Below, one piece after another: positions 1 to 9,016 of a DNA stretch of 64,000 nt. How positions within the stretch are numbered: position 1 is the first letter of the stretch; every line of letters begins with the position of its first letter. Under the pieces are notes generated by a model. It saw only the letters and a program-made list of their open reading frames with translations, was not told the DNA's origin and did no database searches. The stretch lies in NCBI GenBank assembly GCA_964578835.1, contig CAZOEL010000002.1:62001-126000 (forward strand). The letters run 5' to 3'. The translations under genes were made by a program, and so were the position numbers. This DNA is from CAZOEL01 sp964578835 (lineage in GTDB: Bacteria > Desulfobacterota > Syntrophobacteria > Syntrophobacterales > Syntrophobacteraceae).

Positions 1-82
1 GCATTCATTGGAGTCGGGTGAATAAGGCGGAAGAGAAGATCGTTTCAATTGGGGAAAAAGGATCAATCAAAGGGGAAGATTC
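1..82 (+). other. Leader or tail of an upstream gene before cheW
   Basis: The third forward frame is open from base 3 to a TGA at 84-86 that overlaps the cheW ATG as ATGA. This could be the last codons of an upstream chemotaxis gene, but 27 codons are too few to identify it. A Shine-Dalgarno sequence, AAAGGGGAAG, sits just before cheW. Confidence 0.3.
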
Positions 83-580
83 ATGAGTGTTGAAAACGCA
101 TCCCGAACCGGACAATACCTTTCCTTCAAGCTGGGAGAGGAAATCTTTGCTCTGGACATTTCAAAAGTGCGCGAAGTTCTCGACTTCACGGTTGTGACCA
201 AAGTGCCGCAAACGCCCGATTTCATGCTCGGCGTGATCAACCTGCGCGGCAGCGTCGTGCCGGTCGTCGATATGCGGCTCAAATTCGGCCTTACCAGGAC
301 AGAAGCGACAGTCAATACCTGCATCATCATCGTCGAGATAGAAATAGACGGGGAGACCACCATTCTGGGGGCTTTGGCCGACTCGGTTCAGGAAGTCATG
401 GAGCTCGATCCGGACCAGATCGAGCCTCCGCCCCGGATCGGGACGCGCCTGAAGACCAAGTTCATCAAGGGAATGGGAAAGCGAGACGGGGAGTTCATCA
501 TTATTCTCAACATCGACATGGTGTTTTCGGGCGAGGAACTGTCCATGGCGCAGGAACTGGGAATGGAGCAGGCCTGCTGA
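83..580 (+). CDS. cheW: CheW-type chemotaxis coupling protein
   Basis: 165 aa, the usual CheW length. It is a soluble adaptor that links chemoreceptor tips to the CheA kinase. Visible CheW-domain landmarks are the N-terminal YLSFKLGEEIFALDISKVREVL segment type, LGVINLRGSVVPVVDMR (about residues 50-66) and the later GALADSVQEVMEL segment. No receiver domain follows, so this is CheW rather than CheV. The ATG has an AAAGGGGAAG ribosome-binding site. It is 43 bp upstream of cheR, and cheB follows, so the three probably form the distal part of a che operon whose kinase and receptors lie outside the window to the left. Confident. Confidence 0.93.
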   Translation: MSVENASRTGQYLSFKLGEEIFALDISKVREVLDFTVVTKVPQTPDFMLGVINLRGSVVPVVDMRLKFGLTRTEATVNTCIIIVEIEIDGETTILGALADSVQEVMELDPDQIEPPPRIGTRLKTKFIKGMGKRDGEFIIILNIDMVFSGEELSMAQELGMEQAC

Positions 581-623
581 ACCGGATTTTCTAATTTGGT
601 GATTCCAAGGGGGAGACGCAGCA

Positions 624-1493
624 TTGAAAGGGTGCTCGGCACAACAGGGCAGCGCTTATACGGCGGTGATTTCCGACAAGGATTTCCAACGACTGAGCGA
701 GTTCGTTCATTCTCAGTGCGGCATAAGGATTCCGCCCACAAAACGGGTCATGCTCGAAGGGCGGCTGCGAAAGCGCATTCGCACTTTAGGCATGGATTCT
801 TTCAGCCGCTATTGCGAATATCTATTCAGCTCGGAAGGACTCCAGGCTGAATGCCTTCACATGATCGATGTGGTTACGACCAACAAGACCGATTTCTTCC
901 GGGAGCCCGCTCATTTTGACTTCTTATACGGGATCGTTCTGCCTGAATCTCTGCGCTCCCGGAGCTTGATGGTCCGCGGCAAGCTCAACGTGTGGAGCGC
1001 CGCCTCCTCATCCGGAGAGGAGCCGTATACGCTTGCGGTCGTTTTGAGCGAGTATGCCGAAAGGAATTCTTCCTTCCAATTTTCCATCCTCGGTACGGAC
1101 ATTTCGACTCGCGTCTTGGAGAAAGCGAGGCGAGGAGTCTATGAGGAGGAAAGGATTGAACCGGTGCCCACGGCGCTGAGAAGGAAATACTTTCTGAAGA
1201 GCAAGGACCGGAGCAAGGGGTTGGTGCGGGTAGCGCCCGAGTTGAGGTCTCTGGTAAAATTTCAGAGACTGAACCTCATGGATGATGACTATGGCTTGCG
1301 GGAGCCGCAGAGCGTAATCTTCTGCCGCAATGTTCTGATCTACTTTGACAGACAGACCCAGGAAAAGGTCTTGAAACGGTTGTGCCGAAACCTTGTTCCG
1401 GGAGGTTTTCTCTTCACGGGACATTCGGAGACGCTGCAGGGGATGGATCTTCCGCTCGAAAACCTGGCTTCCACGGTTTACAGGAAGTTGTAG
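624..1493 (+). CDS. cheR: CheR chemotaxis protein methyltransferase
   Basis: 289 aa. It methylates glutamates on chemoreceptors using S-adenosylmethionine, opposing CheB. The N-terminal helical CheR domain is followed by the Rossmann domain with the SAM-binding stretch SAASSSGEEPYTLAV, then GTDIS, and the conserved FCRNVLIYFD and GHSE segments. The beta-subdomain segment YFLKSKDRSKGLVRV has the same spacing (eight residues between YF and GLVRV) as I recall for E. coli CheR, which docks on receptor C-terminal pentapeptides. The start is TTG at 624 with AAGGGGGAG upstream. It is a single-module CheR with no TPR or PAS extension, between cheW and cheB. Confidence 0.95.
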   Translation: MKGCSAQQGSAYTAVISDKDFQRLSEFVHSQCGIRIPPTKRVMLEGRLRKRIRTLGMDSFSRYCEYLFSSEGLQAECLHMIDVVTTNKTDFFREPAHFDFLYGIVLPESLRSRSLMVRGKLNVWSAASSSGEEPYTLAVVLSEYAERNSSFQFSILGTDISTRVLEKARRGVYEEERIEPVPTALRRKYFLKSKDRSKGLVRVAPELRSLVKFQRLNLMDDDYGLREPQSVIFCRNVLIYFDRQTQEKVLKRLCRNLVPGGFLFTGHSETLQGMDLPLENLASTVYRKL

Positions 1494-1581
1494 AAGAAAT
1501 GAATCTCTCGATCGTCTTATGTTCTCCATCTCAGTGCATCATGATGCATTTGTGGCGGCGCTTCGATTTGCAGGAGTTACT

Positions 1582-2640
1582 ATGAAAAAGGTCCAGGTTC
1601 TGATCATCGACGATTCCGCTCTCGTTCGGCAGACTCTCAAAGATATTCTTGACTCCGATCCCTGCATCGAAGTCCTGGGCGCGGCGTCCGATCCCATAGC
1701 CGCCGCAGGAATGATGCAGAAATGCGTCCCGGATGTCATCACGCTGGATGTCGAAATGCCCAGAATGGACGGTCTCACGTTTCTTCGAAAGCTCATGAGT
1801 CAGCATCCGGTGCCGGTCGTGATGTGCTCGAGCCTGGCCGAAAAGGGCTCCGAAGTGGTGATGAAAGCGATGGATTATGGCGCGGTCGATGTGATCCAAA
1901 AGCCCAAGCTCAGCACGAAGCAATTTCTCGAAGAATCCCGGGTGCGGATCTGCGATGTCATAAAGGCCGCTGCCCTGGCCAAGGTGAAGCGTTTGGAGCC
2001 TCTGAGGAGGATAGAGCCCAAACTTACCGCCGATGCGGTTATTGACAAGCCTAGACCGAATTCCATTATCGAGACAACCGAAAAGGTGGTGGTCATCGGG
2101 GCGTCCACCGGGGGGACCGAAGCTTTGCGCGTGCTCCTCGAGGCGCTTCCCGCCGATGCGCCCGGCATTGCGGTCGTGCAGCACATGCCGGAGCAATTCA
2201 CCGCGAGCTTCGCGCAGAGACTAAACTCTCTTTGCCGCATAACGGTCAAGGAAGCCAAAGACAATGATACTCTGATACGGGGGCGGGCGCTGATCGCTCC
2301 CGGCAATCGCCACATGCTGCTCAAGCGGAGCGGAACCCGCTATTACGTGGAGATAAAGGACGGCCCTCTCGTGTGTCGGCATCGTCCTTCGGTGGACGTC
2401 CTGTTTCGGTCTGCGGCCCGCTATGCGGGGAAGAATTCCGTTGGCGTCATCATGACCGGCATGGGAGATGACGGCGCGAGAGGACTTAAGGAGATGAAAG
2501 ATACGGGCGCCATCACCCTGGCCCAGAACGAAGAATCGTGCGTGGTGTTCGGCATGCCCCAGGAAGCCATCAAACTGGGGGCGGTGGCCAAGGTGCTGCC
2601 TCTTCAGTCGATTGCCTACGAGGTCCTCCGGATTTGCTGA
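1582..2640 (+). CDS. cheB: CheB receptor methylesterase/deamidase
   Basis: 352 aa. It removes methyl groups from receptors and deamidates glutamines, activated by phosphorylation from CheA. The N-terminal receiver has D10/D11, phospho-acceptor D56 (TLDVEMP) and K108 (QKPK). The C-terminal esterase has the catalytic triad S175 (GASTGG), H201 (QHMP) and D296 (TGMGDDGA). The frame stays open upstream to 1393, overlapping cheR, but the ATG at 1582 is preceded by CAGGAG and begins right at the receiver domain (MKKVQVLIIDD), so it is chosen here. It lies 88 bp after cheR, probably in the same transcript. Confidence 0.95.
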   Translation: MKKVQVLIIDDSALVRQTLKDILDSDPCIEVLGAASDPIAAAGMMQKCVPDVITLDVEMPRMDGLTFLRKLMSQHPVPVVMCSSLAEKGSEVVMKAMDYGAVDVIQKPKLSTKQFLEESRVRICDVIKAAALAKVKRLEPLRRIEPKLTADAVIDKPRPNSIIETTEKVVVIGASTGGTEALRVLLEALPADAPGIAVVQHMPEQFTASFAQRLNSLCRITVKEAKDNDTLIRGRALIAPGNRHMLLKRSGTRYYVEIKDGPLVCRHRPSVDVLFRSAARYAGKNSVGVIMTGMGDDGARGLKEMKDTGAITLAQNEESCVVFGMPQEAIKLGAVAKVLPLQSIAYEVLRIC

Positions 2641-2948
2641 GCCGGATGAAAGTATCTGTTTGAAGAGAGAAATGACTGGAAAATTATTCCATATACCTTC
2701 CATGAATCCATCAAGCGCCGGAAGGCGTTGAAGCGCAAAAGCCCGTCCATTCGCAGCAGCCTGTCCTCTGATGCGCCGAATAAGCGCAGCCGCCTTGAGC
2801 TATCGAAGTAAAAAGCCCGCAAAAATCCAGCGTCGGTAATGTGCCGGCGCTGTTCGATTCTTACAATACAGAACAACTGACAGATTGTGTGAGATCCGGA
2901 TCGCTGCTGCAATATGCATCAATGCCAAGCAATGGAGGGTTGAGCGCT
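2641..2948. other. Intergenic region between cheB and the lyase gene
   Basis: 308 bp with no convincing gene. The lyase frame runs open back to a GTG at 2841, but that part has no ribosome-binding site and no family similarity. No clear terminator or promoter was recognised; GGAGGG at 2934-2939 is the ribosome-binding site of the next gene. Confidence 0.5.
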
Positions 2949-4358
2949 ATGAATGGTGAAAAGGGCATGAGAAAACGTGACGCATCCGTGAAGTCCTGGG
3001 CCGAGCCATGGAAAATCAAAATGGTGGAGCCCGCCCCATGGAGAACGCGAGAGTATCGCGAGCAGTGTATGAAGGACGCCGGCTACAATACTTTCCTGCT
3101 GCGCTCGGAAGATGTTTATATCGATCTTCTTACAGATTCCGGAACATCGGCCATGAGCGATTATCAGTGGGCCGGGCTGATGCTGGGAGACGAAGCGTAT
3201 GCGGGCAGCCGCAATTTCTACCATCTTGAGGCGAACATACAGAAATACTACGGCTATAAATATGTGGTTCCTGCCCATCAGGGCAGAGGCGCGGAGCACC
3301 TTGTTTCGAAGATCTACATAAACGCCGGGGATTATGTGCCCGGCAACATGTACTTCACGACAACGCGGGTTCATCAGGAACTTGCCGGAGGAACCTTCGT
3401 GGATGTTATTGTCGATGAGGCTCACGATCCCTACAACACCAATCCGTTTAAGGGAAATATCGATCTCCGGAAGCTAGAGGATCTCATCAAGCAGGTGGGA
3501 GAGAAGCACATTCCCTATGTAAGCCTTGCCGCAACTGTGAATATGGCGGGCGGTCAGCCCGTATCTATGCAAAACGTTCGAGACGTGCGCGCCCTTTGCG
3601 ACCGATATGGCATTCCGGTGCTGCTGGACGCCACCAGGGCTATCGAAAATGCATACTTCATTCAGCAGCGCGAGCGTGGATATGAGGATAAAAAGGTCGC
3701 TGAAATTCTGCTGGAATTTTGCTCCTATACGCAGGGTTCCTGGATGAGCGCCAAAAAAGACACGCTCGTGAACATCGGGGGATGGCTTGCGCTGAACGAT
3801 GAAGAGAAGTTTGAGGAGGCGCGAAACCTTGTCGTGGTCTATGAAGGCCTGCATACCTACGGAGGCCTGGCGGGCCGCGACATGGAAGCCATGGCGCGGG
3901 GCATCGAGGAGTCTGTTGACGACGACCACATTCGAGCAAGGATAGGACAAGTGGAATATCTCGGCCGCAAGCTCATGGACTGGGACGTGCCTATCGTGCT
4001 GCCCATAGGCGGCCATGCCATATTTCTCGATGCAAAAGCTTTTTATCCCCATATCCCTCAGGATCAGTTCCCGGCGCAGACTCTGGCGGCGGAAATCTTT
4101 CTCGAAGCCGGCGTGAGAACCATGGAGCGGGGTGTGGTCTCTGCGGGGAGAGATCCCAAGTCGGGAGATCACCGGTATCCGAAGCTCGAACTGGTTCGCG
4201 TCACCATCCCGCGCCGCGTGTATACTCAGGCGCATATGGATGTTACTGCCGAAGCCATTGAGGAAGTCTGGTGGAACAGGGATAAGGCGAAAGGTCTGCG
4301 CATGGTTTACGAGCCGAAATTCCTGCGCTTTTTTCAGGCTCGCTTCGAACGGTTGTAA
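2949..4358 (+). CDS. tpl: Tyrosine phenol-lyase (beta-eliminating lyase family)
   Basis: 469 aa, PLP-dependent. The family splits L-tyrosine into phenol, pyruvate and ammonia, or tryptophan into indole in the sister enzyme. Tyrosine phenol-lyase is favoured. Compared with the remembered Citrobacter freundii enzyme, key residues line up at a constant +13 offset: Y84 (Y71), T137 (T124, in YFTTTR), PLP lysine K270 (K257, in MSAKKD), R394 (R381, in TMERG) and F461 (F448, in RFFQARF). R381 is the tyrosine-specificity residue; tryptophanase has a hydrophobic residue there. ATG 2949 has GGAGGG 9 nt upstream. It stands alone between cheB and ilvE, with no transporter or leader peptide seen. Sure of the family, fairly sure of the substrate. 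Confidence 0.88.
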   Translation: MNGEKGMRKRDASVKSWAEPWKIKMVEPAPWRTREYREQCMKDAGYNTFLLRSEDVYIDLLTDSGTSAMSDYQWAGLMLGDEAYAGSRNFYHLEANIQKYYGYKYVVPAHQGRGAEHLVSKIYINAGDYVPGNMYFTTTRVHQELAGGTFVDVIVDEAHDPYNTNPFKGNIDLRKLEDLIKQVGEKHIPYVSLAATVNMAGGQPVSMQNVRDVRALCDRYGIPVLLDATRAIENAYFIQQRERGYEDKKVAEILLEFCSYTQGSWMSAKKDTLVNIGGWLALNDEEKFEEARNLVVVYEGLHTYGGLAGRDMEAMARGIEESVDDDHIRARIGQVEYLGRKLMDWDVPIVLPIGGHAIFLDAKAFYPHIPQDQFPAQTLAAEIFLEAGVRTMERGVVSAGRDPKSGDHRYPKLELVRVTIPRRVYTQAHMDVTAEAIEEVWWNRDKAKGLRMVYEPKFLRFFQARFERL

Positions 4359-4383
4359 GAAGCCCGGGGTTGCGCTCGGCACT

Positions 4384-4434
4384 CCAAAAAGGAAAAACCC
4401 CATTCGACCGGAGGGGGTAAGTCGAACGGGGTTT
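4384..4434 (-). terminator. Rho-independent terminator for ilvE, possibly bidirectional
   Basis: Stem arms at 4395-4408 and 4421-4434 pair over 13 of 14 positions (AAACCCC-A-TTCGAC against its complement) around a 12-nt loop. Read on the minus strand, it is followed by TTTTTCCTTTTT, so it fits as the terminator of the minus-strand ilvE. It may also stop the lyase transcript, but the plus side has no T-run. Confidence 0.75.
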
Positions 4435-4548
4435 GGAGGGGTTAGGAGAAGGCGACATATTGTCTACCTTGCAATAAAATCGTAACCACCCATAACTTTA
4501 AATTCAAGGCGCCGAGCAAAGAAAATGCCAAAAAATCTCAGGCCGCCT

Positions 4549-5625
4549 TTATAGCTTCAGTTCGCGAATCCAGCCGAAGACATCTTCTTTTTCACCATAC
4601 TGGATCGCCATGATATCATCGAAGAGCTTCTGAGACCACTCGCCGACGCCTCCACCATGGACTTTGAAGGGCTTGTCCTTGTAGCATATTTCGCCAACGG
4701 GAGAGATGACAGCGGCAGTTCCGGTGCCGAAAATTTCTTTTATGGCTCCGGATTGCACGGAATCGATGACTTCGTCGATGGTGATCTGGCGCTCGGTGAC
4801 CTTGATGCCCCAGTGGCGGGCGAGCTGGATGACCGAGTCCCTGGTTATGCCGGCCAGAATCGAACCGGTAAGAGCCGGCGTTACGAGCTCATCGTTTATC
4901 CTGAAAAAGATGTTTGAAGTTCCTACTTCTTCGACATACTTACGTTCCACTGCATCCAGCCACAAAACCTGGGTGAAGCCTTTCTTCTTTGCCAGTTCGG
5001 AAGCGTAGAGGCTTGCGGCGTAGTTCGCCATGGTCTTGGCTTCGCCGACTCCTCCGCGAACTGTTCGAACGTATTCGTCGGAAACATATATCTTGGTCGG
5101 GTTGAAGCCTTCGGGATAATAGGCTCCCACCGGCCCGGTTATAATGAAGTAAAGATATTGCTTCGCCGAGCGCACTCCAAGGGCGGGCTCTATGGCGATC
5201 ATCGTCGGACGGATATAAAGAGAAGACCCCTTGCTGTTGGGAATCCAATCCAGATCGAGCCGAAGGAGCTCTTCGAGTCCCTGACGCTGCAAGGCGACAT
5301 CCAGCCCCGGCATGCACACCCTGTGAGCGGAGCGATTCATCCTCTCCAAATTCTGATCGGGCCGGAAGAGGTTGATGCCTCCATCCTTGCGCCTGTAGGC
5401 CTTCAAGCCCTCGAAGATCCCCTGGCCGTAATGAAGCACCATAGCCGCCGGGTCGAGGCGCAAATCCTGATACGGTACAATCCTGAGGTTGATCCAGCCT
5501 TTTCCATCCTCGTAGTCGGCCATGAACATATGGTCGCTGAAACTCTTTCCGAACACCAGCTTATTTGGGTCATCCGGTTTTAGGCGCTTTCCGGAAGGCT
5601 CAACAGGTTGAATCTTGATTTGCAT
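4549..5625 (-). CDS. ilvE: Branched-chain amino acid aminotransferase
   Basis: 358 aa, fold type IV PLP aminotransferase that interconverts leucine, isoleucine and valine with their 2-oxo acids using 2-oxoglutarate/glutamate. Landmarks are MVLHYGQGIFEGLKAYR near the N terminus, the PLP-lysine segment GGVGEAKTMANYAAS, EVGTSNIFF, and FGTGTAAVISPV near the end. The length and the central spacing fit the longer BCAT II-like (eukaryote-like) subgroup rather than the E. coli ~309 aa type. The frame is open to 5667, but the ATG at 5625 has a perfect AGGAGG 8 nt upstream. It is a single gene, convergent with the tyrosine phenol-lyase gene. Confidence 0.92.
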   Translation of the reverse strand: MQIKIQPVEPSGKRLKPDDPNKLVFGKSFSDHMFMADYEDGKGWINLRIVPYQDLRLDPAAMVLHYGQGIFEGLKAYRRKDGGINLFRPDQNLERMNRSAHRVCMPGLDVALQRQGLEELLRLDLDWIPNSKGSSLYIRPTMIAIEPALGVRSAKQYLYFIITGPVGAYYPEGFNPTKIYVSDEYVRTVRGGVGEAKTMANYAASLYASELAKKKGFTQVLWLDAVERKYVEEVGTSNIFFRINDELVTPALTGSILAGITRDSVIQLARHWGIKVTERQITIDEVIDSVQSGAIKEIFGTGTAAVISPVGEICYKDKPFKVHGGGVGEWSQKLFDDIMAIQYGEKEDVFGWIRELKL

Positions 5626-6028
5626 GAGAATGCCTCCTGTAGAGAATGACAGTAATTCCTTCACCATTGTTCCATACCACTCGAATCGGTATTAAGTCAA
5701 AGCAGATTCAAATGCTTCCGCATAATCTCGATTGCCGCTGCGGCATGGCGCATCAGCAAAAAAGGGGCAGAACGGCGAGAGCGAAGCCCCAAAGGGGCGC
5801 AATATCATAGCCCGGGGCATCGCCCCGGGTATAGAGAGTCCCGCCACATTCTCCAAGCCCTGAAAGGGCGGGATAACAATTTTCTGGATATGCCGCCCCT
5901 TCAGGGCTTGCATTCTTATCGGTATGTTACGTCTCCCAGGGCGTTGCCCTGGGCTATGATATTGCGCCCTTTCAGGGCTTGCGTTTTGTCCCCTTTTTAC
6001 AAATGAGTCCGCCCCGGCATAGCTTCGC
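5626..6028. other. Intergenic region between ilvE and plsB
   Basis: 403 bp between ilvE (its start) and plsB (its end), both on the minus strand. Most of it is the palindromic repeat described separately. No gene is supported here. Confidence 0.5.
5795..5969. repeat. Nested palindromic intergenic repeat
   Basis: The outer arms 5795-5830 and 5933-5969 are inverted copies, each opening with GGGCGCAATATCATAGCCC and each itself a hairpin (GCCCGGGGCATCGCCCCGGG and GCCCAGGGCAACGCCCTGGG). The middle holds more inverted AAGCCCTGAAAGGGC-type segments, and the last one extends beyond the right arm (5968-5980). The design resembles non-autonomous palindromic repeats that are dispersed in many genomes. 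No coding potential. Confidence 0.75.
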
Positions 6029-8695
6029 CTACTGAAGCGTAACGCGCGGAGAGCGCAGCAAACGGCTGATCTGCCTGCTATACTCCTGAATGAGAGGGCG
6101 GTTGCCCACATCTTTGTAGATCTCCAGCTGTTCTTTCTTGCCCTTCTCGTTCTCCACCACTTTTTCCACCAGTCCCTTCTCGAGATAATATTTCAGGGCG
6201 TTGCCGAACACGATCTTGGAGATGGATTCGGGACGCTCGATCAGCTCCAACTTCAATGCTTTTTGACCCAGGCCCAGGATCTTCTTTAAGAAATCTTTCT
6301 CCGTGAAGGGTTTCTTCTGCAGATATCGGAAAGCTCGTAGAACCAGCCAATAGCCTTCGAAATAGTTCCTCAGCAATCCATGGAAATAATGCGCCGCCTT
6401 CATGCCCTTGTGGGAAAGGATGTAGGGCAGATCGTCTTCTCCTACCCGATGCAGGAACTCCATTGTCTCAAAAACCTGTAGAACCCCATTGATGAGCTCA
6501 TCCTCGCTGATCTCGTTATCGTAGACGAATTCATATTTGAAGAAATTCTTCATGAAGGCGATGTCTTCATGGAGTTGGGCGAGGCTGAAGCGAAAAGTCT
6601 GCTGAGCCAGTATCGAGGTCGAGACGAAAGCTGCGGGAAGCAGATAGTGAATCACATTGTTCTTGTAGTATTCGAGCGCGAGACGCTTGCTGTCTTCCAT
6701 GGTAAAGACTTCTTCCTCGAGGTCGTCGTCTTCATCCTTCATTTTTCCGATCAGCTTGCTGCGCTCGAGATCTCGGAGCGTATCTTCGATGGTGGCGCTA
6801 TAATTGTTCAGTGTCTTTGAGAGGCTAACCCCGCAATTGGCCATATAATCGTAAAACGTGCGGCACACTTCCCTGAATTCCCCAAGAGAAACGCCGCGGC
6901 GCGAGGCCGAGAGAAAAGCGGAAGCCGCCAGAGCGTGAGGGGTTACGAGAGAAGCCTGGTTGATCGAGTTGATGACTCTATAGGCAAAATCGCGGTACAT
7001 GGCGTGGCGCTCTCTCGGGCGGAGCTTTTTCAGGTCGTAGCGCTGTTTTTCGAGGTAGCGCCGCAAGGAAATGGGCTCGGCAAAGCGCACGTAGACACGG
7101 CCGTAGCTTCTCTTAAGGAAGCGCCGCGCTTGAACGAGCTGTCCGATGTTTTCGTCGACCTTAGCCCCGCCCGAGATTTCCTTGAGGTAGGATTCCTCTT
7201 CGAGAATTCTGTCGTAGCAGATAGAGGTCGGTACGAATACCAGATCTTCGCAAAAACCGTCTTCTACAGCCTGAATGAGAATAGCCAGAAGCCCCAGCTT
7301 GGGGAGGACCATTTTCCCTGTCCGGCTTCGGCCTCCTTCGATGAAAAACTCGATGTTATGACCGAGCTGAACCATGGTTTTTACATAGAGGGAGAATACC
7401 TCGGCGTAAAACTTGAGCCCTGCAAAGCTTCTCCTGATGAAGAAGGCTCCAGCGCGGCGGAAAATAGGACCGAGAGGCCAGAACGACAGGTTCTTTCCCG
7501 CAGCGATAAAAGGTGTGTGCAGATTATTCTTGTAAAGAATGTAGGAGAGGAGCAGATAATCTATGTGGCTCTTATGACAGGGAATGTAGATGAGAGTGCT
7601 GCGCCTTGCGGCGCGCTTTACGCGCTGAAGGCTTTCCATGTCGAGGTCGATGCCGTCAAAGAGGTTGTTCCACATCCAGCTAAGGACCTTCTCCCCCACC
7701 CGGATGAGCATATGGCTGTAGTCTGCGGCGATTTCTTCAAGATATTGATCCGCCTCGATTCGCACTTTCCAGATTTCCTGGCCTGTGGAACGGGTTCTAC
7801 GCTGCATGAGGGTTTCGAGCCTCGGGTGATGCAGGATGATTTCCTTGAGCTCGAGCTTGCTCTTAAGCGTTGGGCCCACAATGGCCCGCTTGATTGTGTC
7901 AACCGAATCGATCAGTTCTCGCCTGAGCTGAAACACCTGCTTTCGCCTCTCGGAAATGTTGACCGAGATCTCGGGGAGAATATCCATGAGGTTGAGCGGT
8001 TCGCCTGCTTCCATGGCTGTGTTGGAATAGCCTTGAATCATGGAGACCGCCTTGCGCAAGGCGCTTGGGGATTCTCTGTGGCTGAAGAGAGCCTCGGGAA
8101 GTCCTCTTGGAGTTTTTTCCGGCTTTCGCGTGTAGAGCAGCACCATCGGGACGATGAAAATCGGACGCTCGTTTTCTCTTTGTATTTCGAGCAGGTGCTC
8201 CATGGGGTCGTTGCGCACGAGGACCGCCCGCTGATAGTAGCCTCTTTTCCCGACCAAAAAGAGAAGCCCCGATTCGCCTTCCTGGATCTTCTGGCGGTAA
8301 TAGCCGCCCTCGTAAGGATTAGGAAGCGCGCCGCGCCTGATAAGATGCCCGAGATGATAAGGGAGAATCTTAAGACCGTACCATCTCGGCTGCCAAAAAT
8401 AGGGATGAACGTCGAACATGAAAGAAGGCGCAGGCAGCCCAAGCTGGGATAATTTCAGGCTGAGGTAGACGAAGTCAAACTGGGATCTGTATTCCGTCGC
8501 ATATACGACTGTGCCGCGTTTGGCGAGATCTTGAATTACATATTGCTGATCCTCCGGCATGGATGTCTTGGATACGAGGTGTTCGAACCAGCTCCTCAAC
8601 AGAAAAGACGGTTTTCTGTCCACCGAGTATCCAAATGGATCTTTTCCAAGCGTCAAAGCAGGTTTTTTGATGATATTTTCCCACCATTTCTTCAC
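6029..8695 (-). CDS. plsB: Glycerol-3-phosphate 1-O-acyltransferase
   Basis: 888 aa. It acylates sn-glycerol-3-phosphate at position 1 with acyl-CoA or acyl-ACP, the first step of phospholipid synthesis, at the inner membrane. The four acyltransferase motifs are in order: HKSHID (H374 to D379, the HX4D catalytic pair), GAFFIRR, FFIEGGRSRTGK and VPTSICYDR. The length fits the large PlsB type (E. coli about 807 aa) rather than PlsY. The start is GTG at 8695, with GGGGAAGG upstream. It is transcribed away from recN and stands alone. A 505-codon open frame on the opposite strand (6935-8452) is judged a shadow. Confidence 0.92.
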   Translation of the reverse strand: MKKWWENIIKKPALTLGKDPFGYSVDRKPSFLLRSWFEHLVSKTSMPEDQQYVIQDLAKRGTVVYATEYRSQFDFVYLSLKLSQLGLPAPSFMFDVHPYFWQPRWYGLKILPYHLGHLIRRGALPNPYEGGYYRQKIQEGESGLLFLVGKRGYYQRAVLVRNDPMEHLLEIQRENERPIFIVPMVLLYTRKPEKTPRGLPEALFSHRESPSALRKAVSMIQGYSNTAMEAGEPLNLMDILPEISVNISERRKQVFQLRRELIDSVDTIKRAIVGPTLKSKLELKEIILHHPRLETLMQRRTRSTGQEIWKVRIEADQYLEEIAADYSHMLIRVGEKVLSWMWNNLFDGIDLDMESLQRVKRAARRSTLIYIPCHKSHIDYLLLSYILYKNNLHTPFIAAGKNLSFWPLGPIFRRAGAFFIRRSFAGLKFYAEVFSLYVKTMVQLGHNIEFFIEGGRSRTGKMVLPKLGLLAILIQAVEDGFCEDLVFVPTSICYDRILEEESYLKEISGGAKVDENIGQLVQARRFLKRSYGRVYVRFAEPISLRRYLEKQRYDLKKLRPRERHAMYRDFAYRVINSINQASLVTPHALAASAFLSASRRGVSLGEFREVCRTFYDYMANCGVSLSKTLNNYSATIEDTLRDLERSKLIGKMKDEDDDLEEEVFTMEDSKRLALEYYKNNVIHYLLPAAFVSTSILAQQTFRFSLAQLHEDIAFMKNFFKYEFVYDNEISEDELINGVLQVFETMEFLHRVGEDDLPYILSHKGMKAAHYFHGLLRNYFEGYWLVLRAFRYLQKKPFTEKDFLKKILGLGQKALKLELIERPESISKIVFGNALKYYLEKGLVEKVVENEKGKKEQLEIYKDVGNRPLIQEYSRQISRLLRSPRVTLQ

Positions 8696-9016
8696 GGCCG
8701 CTGTACCTTCCCCGTATGTCCATCATTGGCTGCTATGGACTTTTGATATCTCCATCTGTATGGAACCATAAGAAAACGGTAATTTAGCAAAAAGAGGGGA
8801 ATAAACCAAAGAATAAATGGGGAGGCGGACAGGGGATATCAGCAGCTGGCGATCAGATGCGCTCTTTTGGCCATTTCTATAATATTTCGGGCGTCCCAGA
8901 TAAATGCTAGGATATTCATGCGATTATATGTTAAGTGAAGTCTTCTGGAAGGAATGAAAAAAGAGCCTGGAAAACGCATCTTGACGAGATGTCCGGTCAA
9001 CAGGGGGTGAAGAAGC
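8696..9016. other. Divergent intergenic region plsB / recN
   Basis: 321 bp, AT-richer than its neighbours. It must carry the promoters of both divergent genes, but no consensus -35/-10 pair was convincing. A GGGGGTGA ribosome-binding site lies just ahead of the recN GTG. Confidence 0.5.

Noticed and set aside
5795..5969. CRISPR-like repeats
   Set aside because: The repeated units are inverted and nested, not direct repeats with unique spacers.
6935..8452. 505-codon open frame on the plus strand
   Set aside because: It lies wholly opposite plsB, whose acyltransferase motifs are intact. No ribosome-binding site or recognisable domain was seen; it is a codon-composition shadow.
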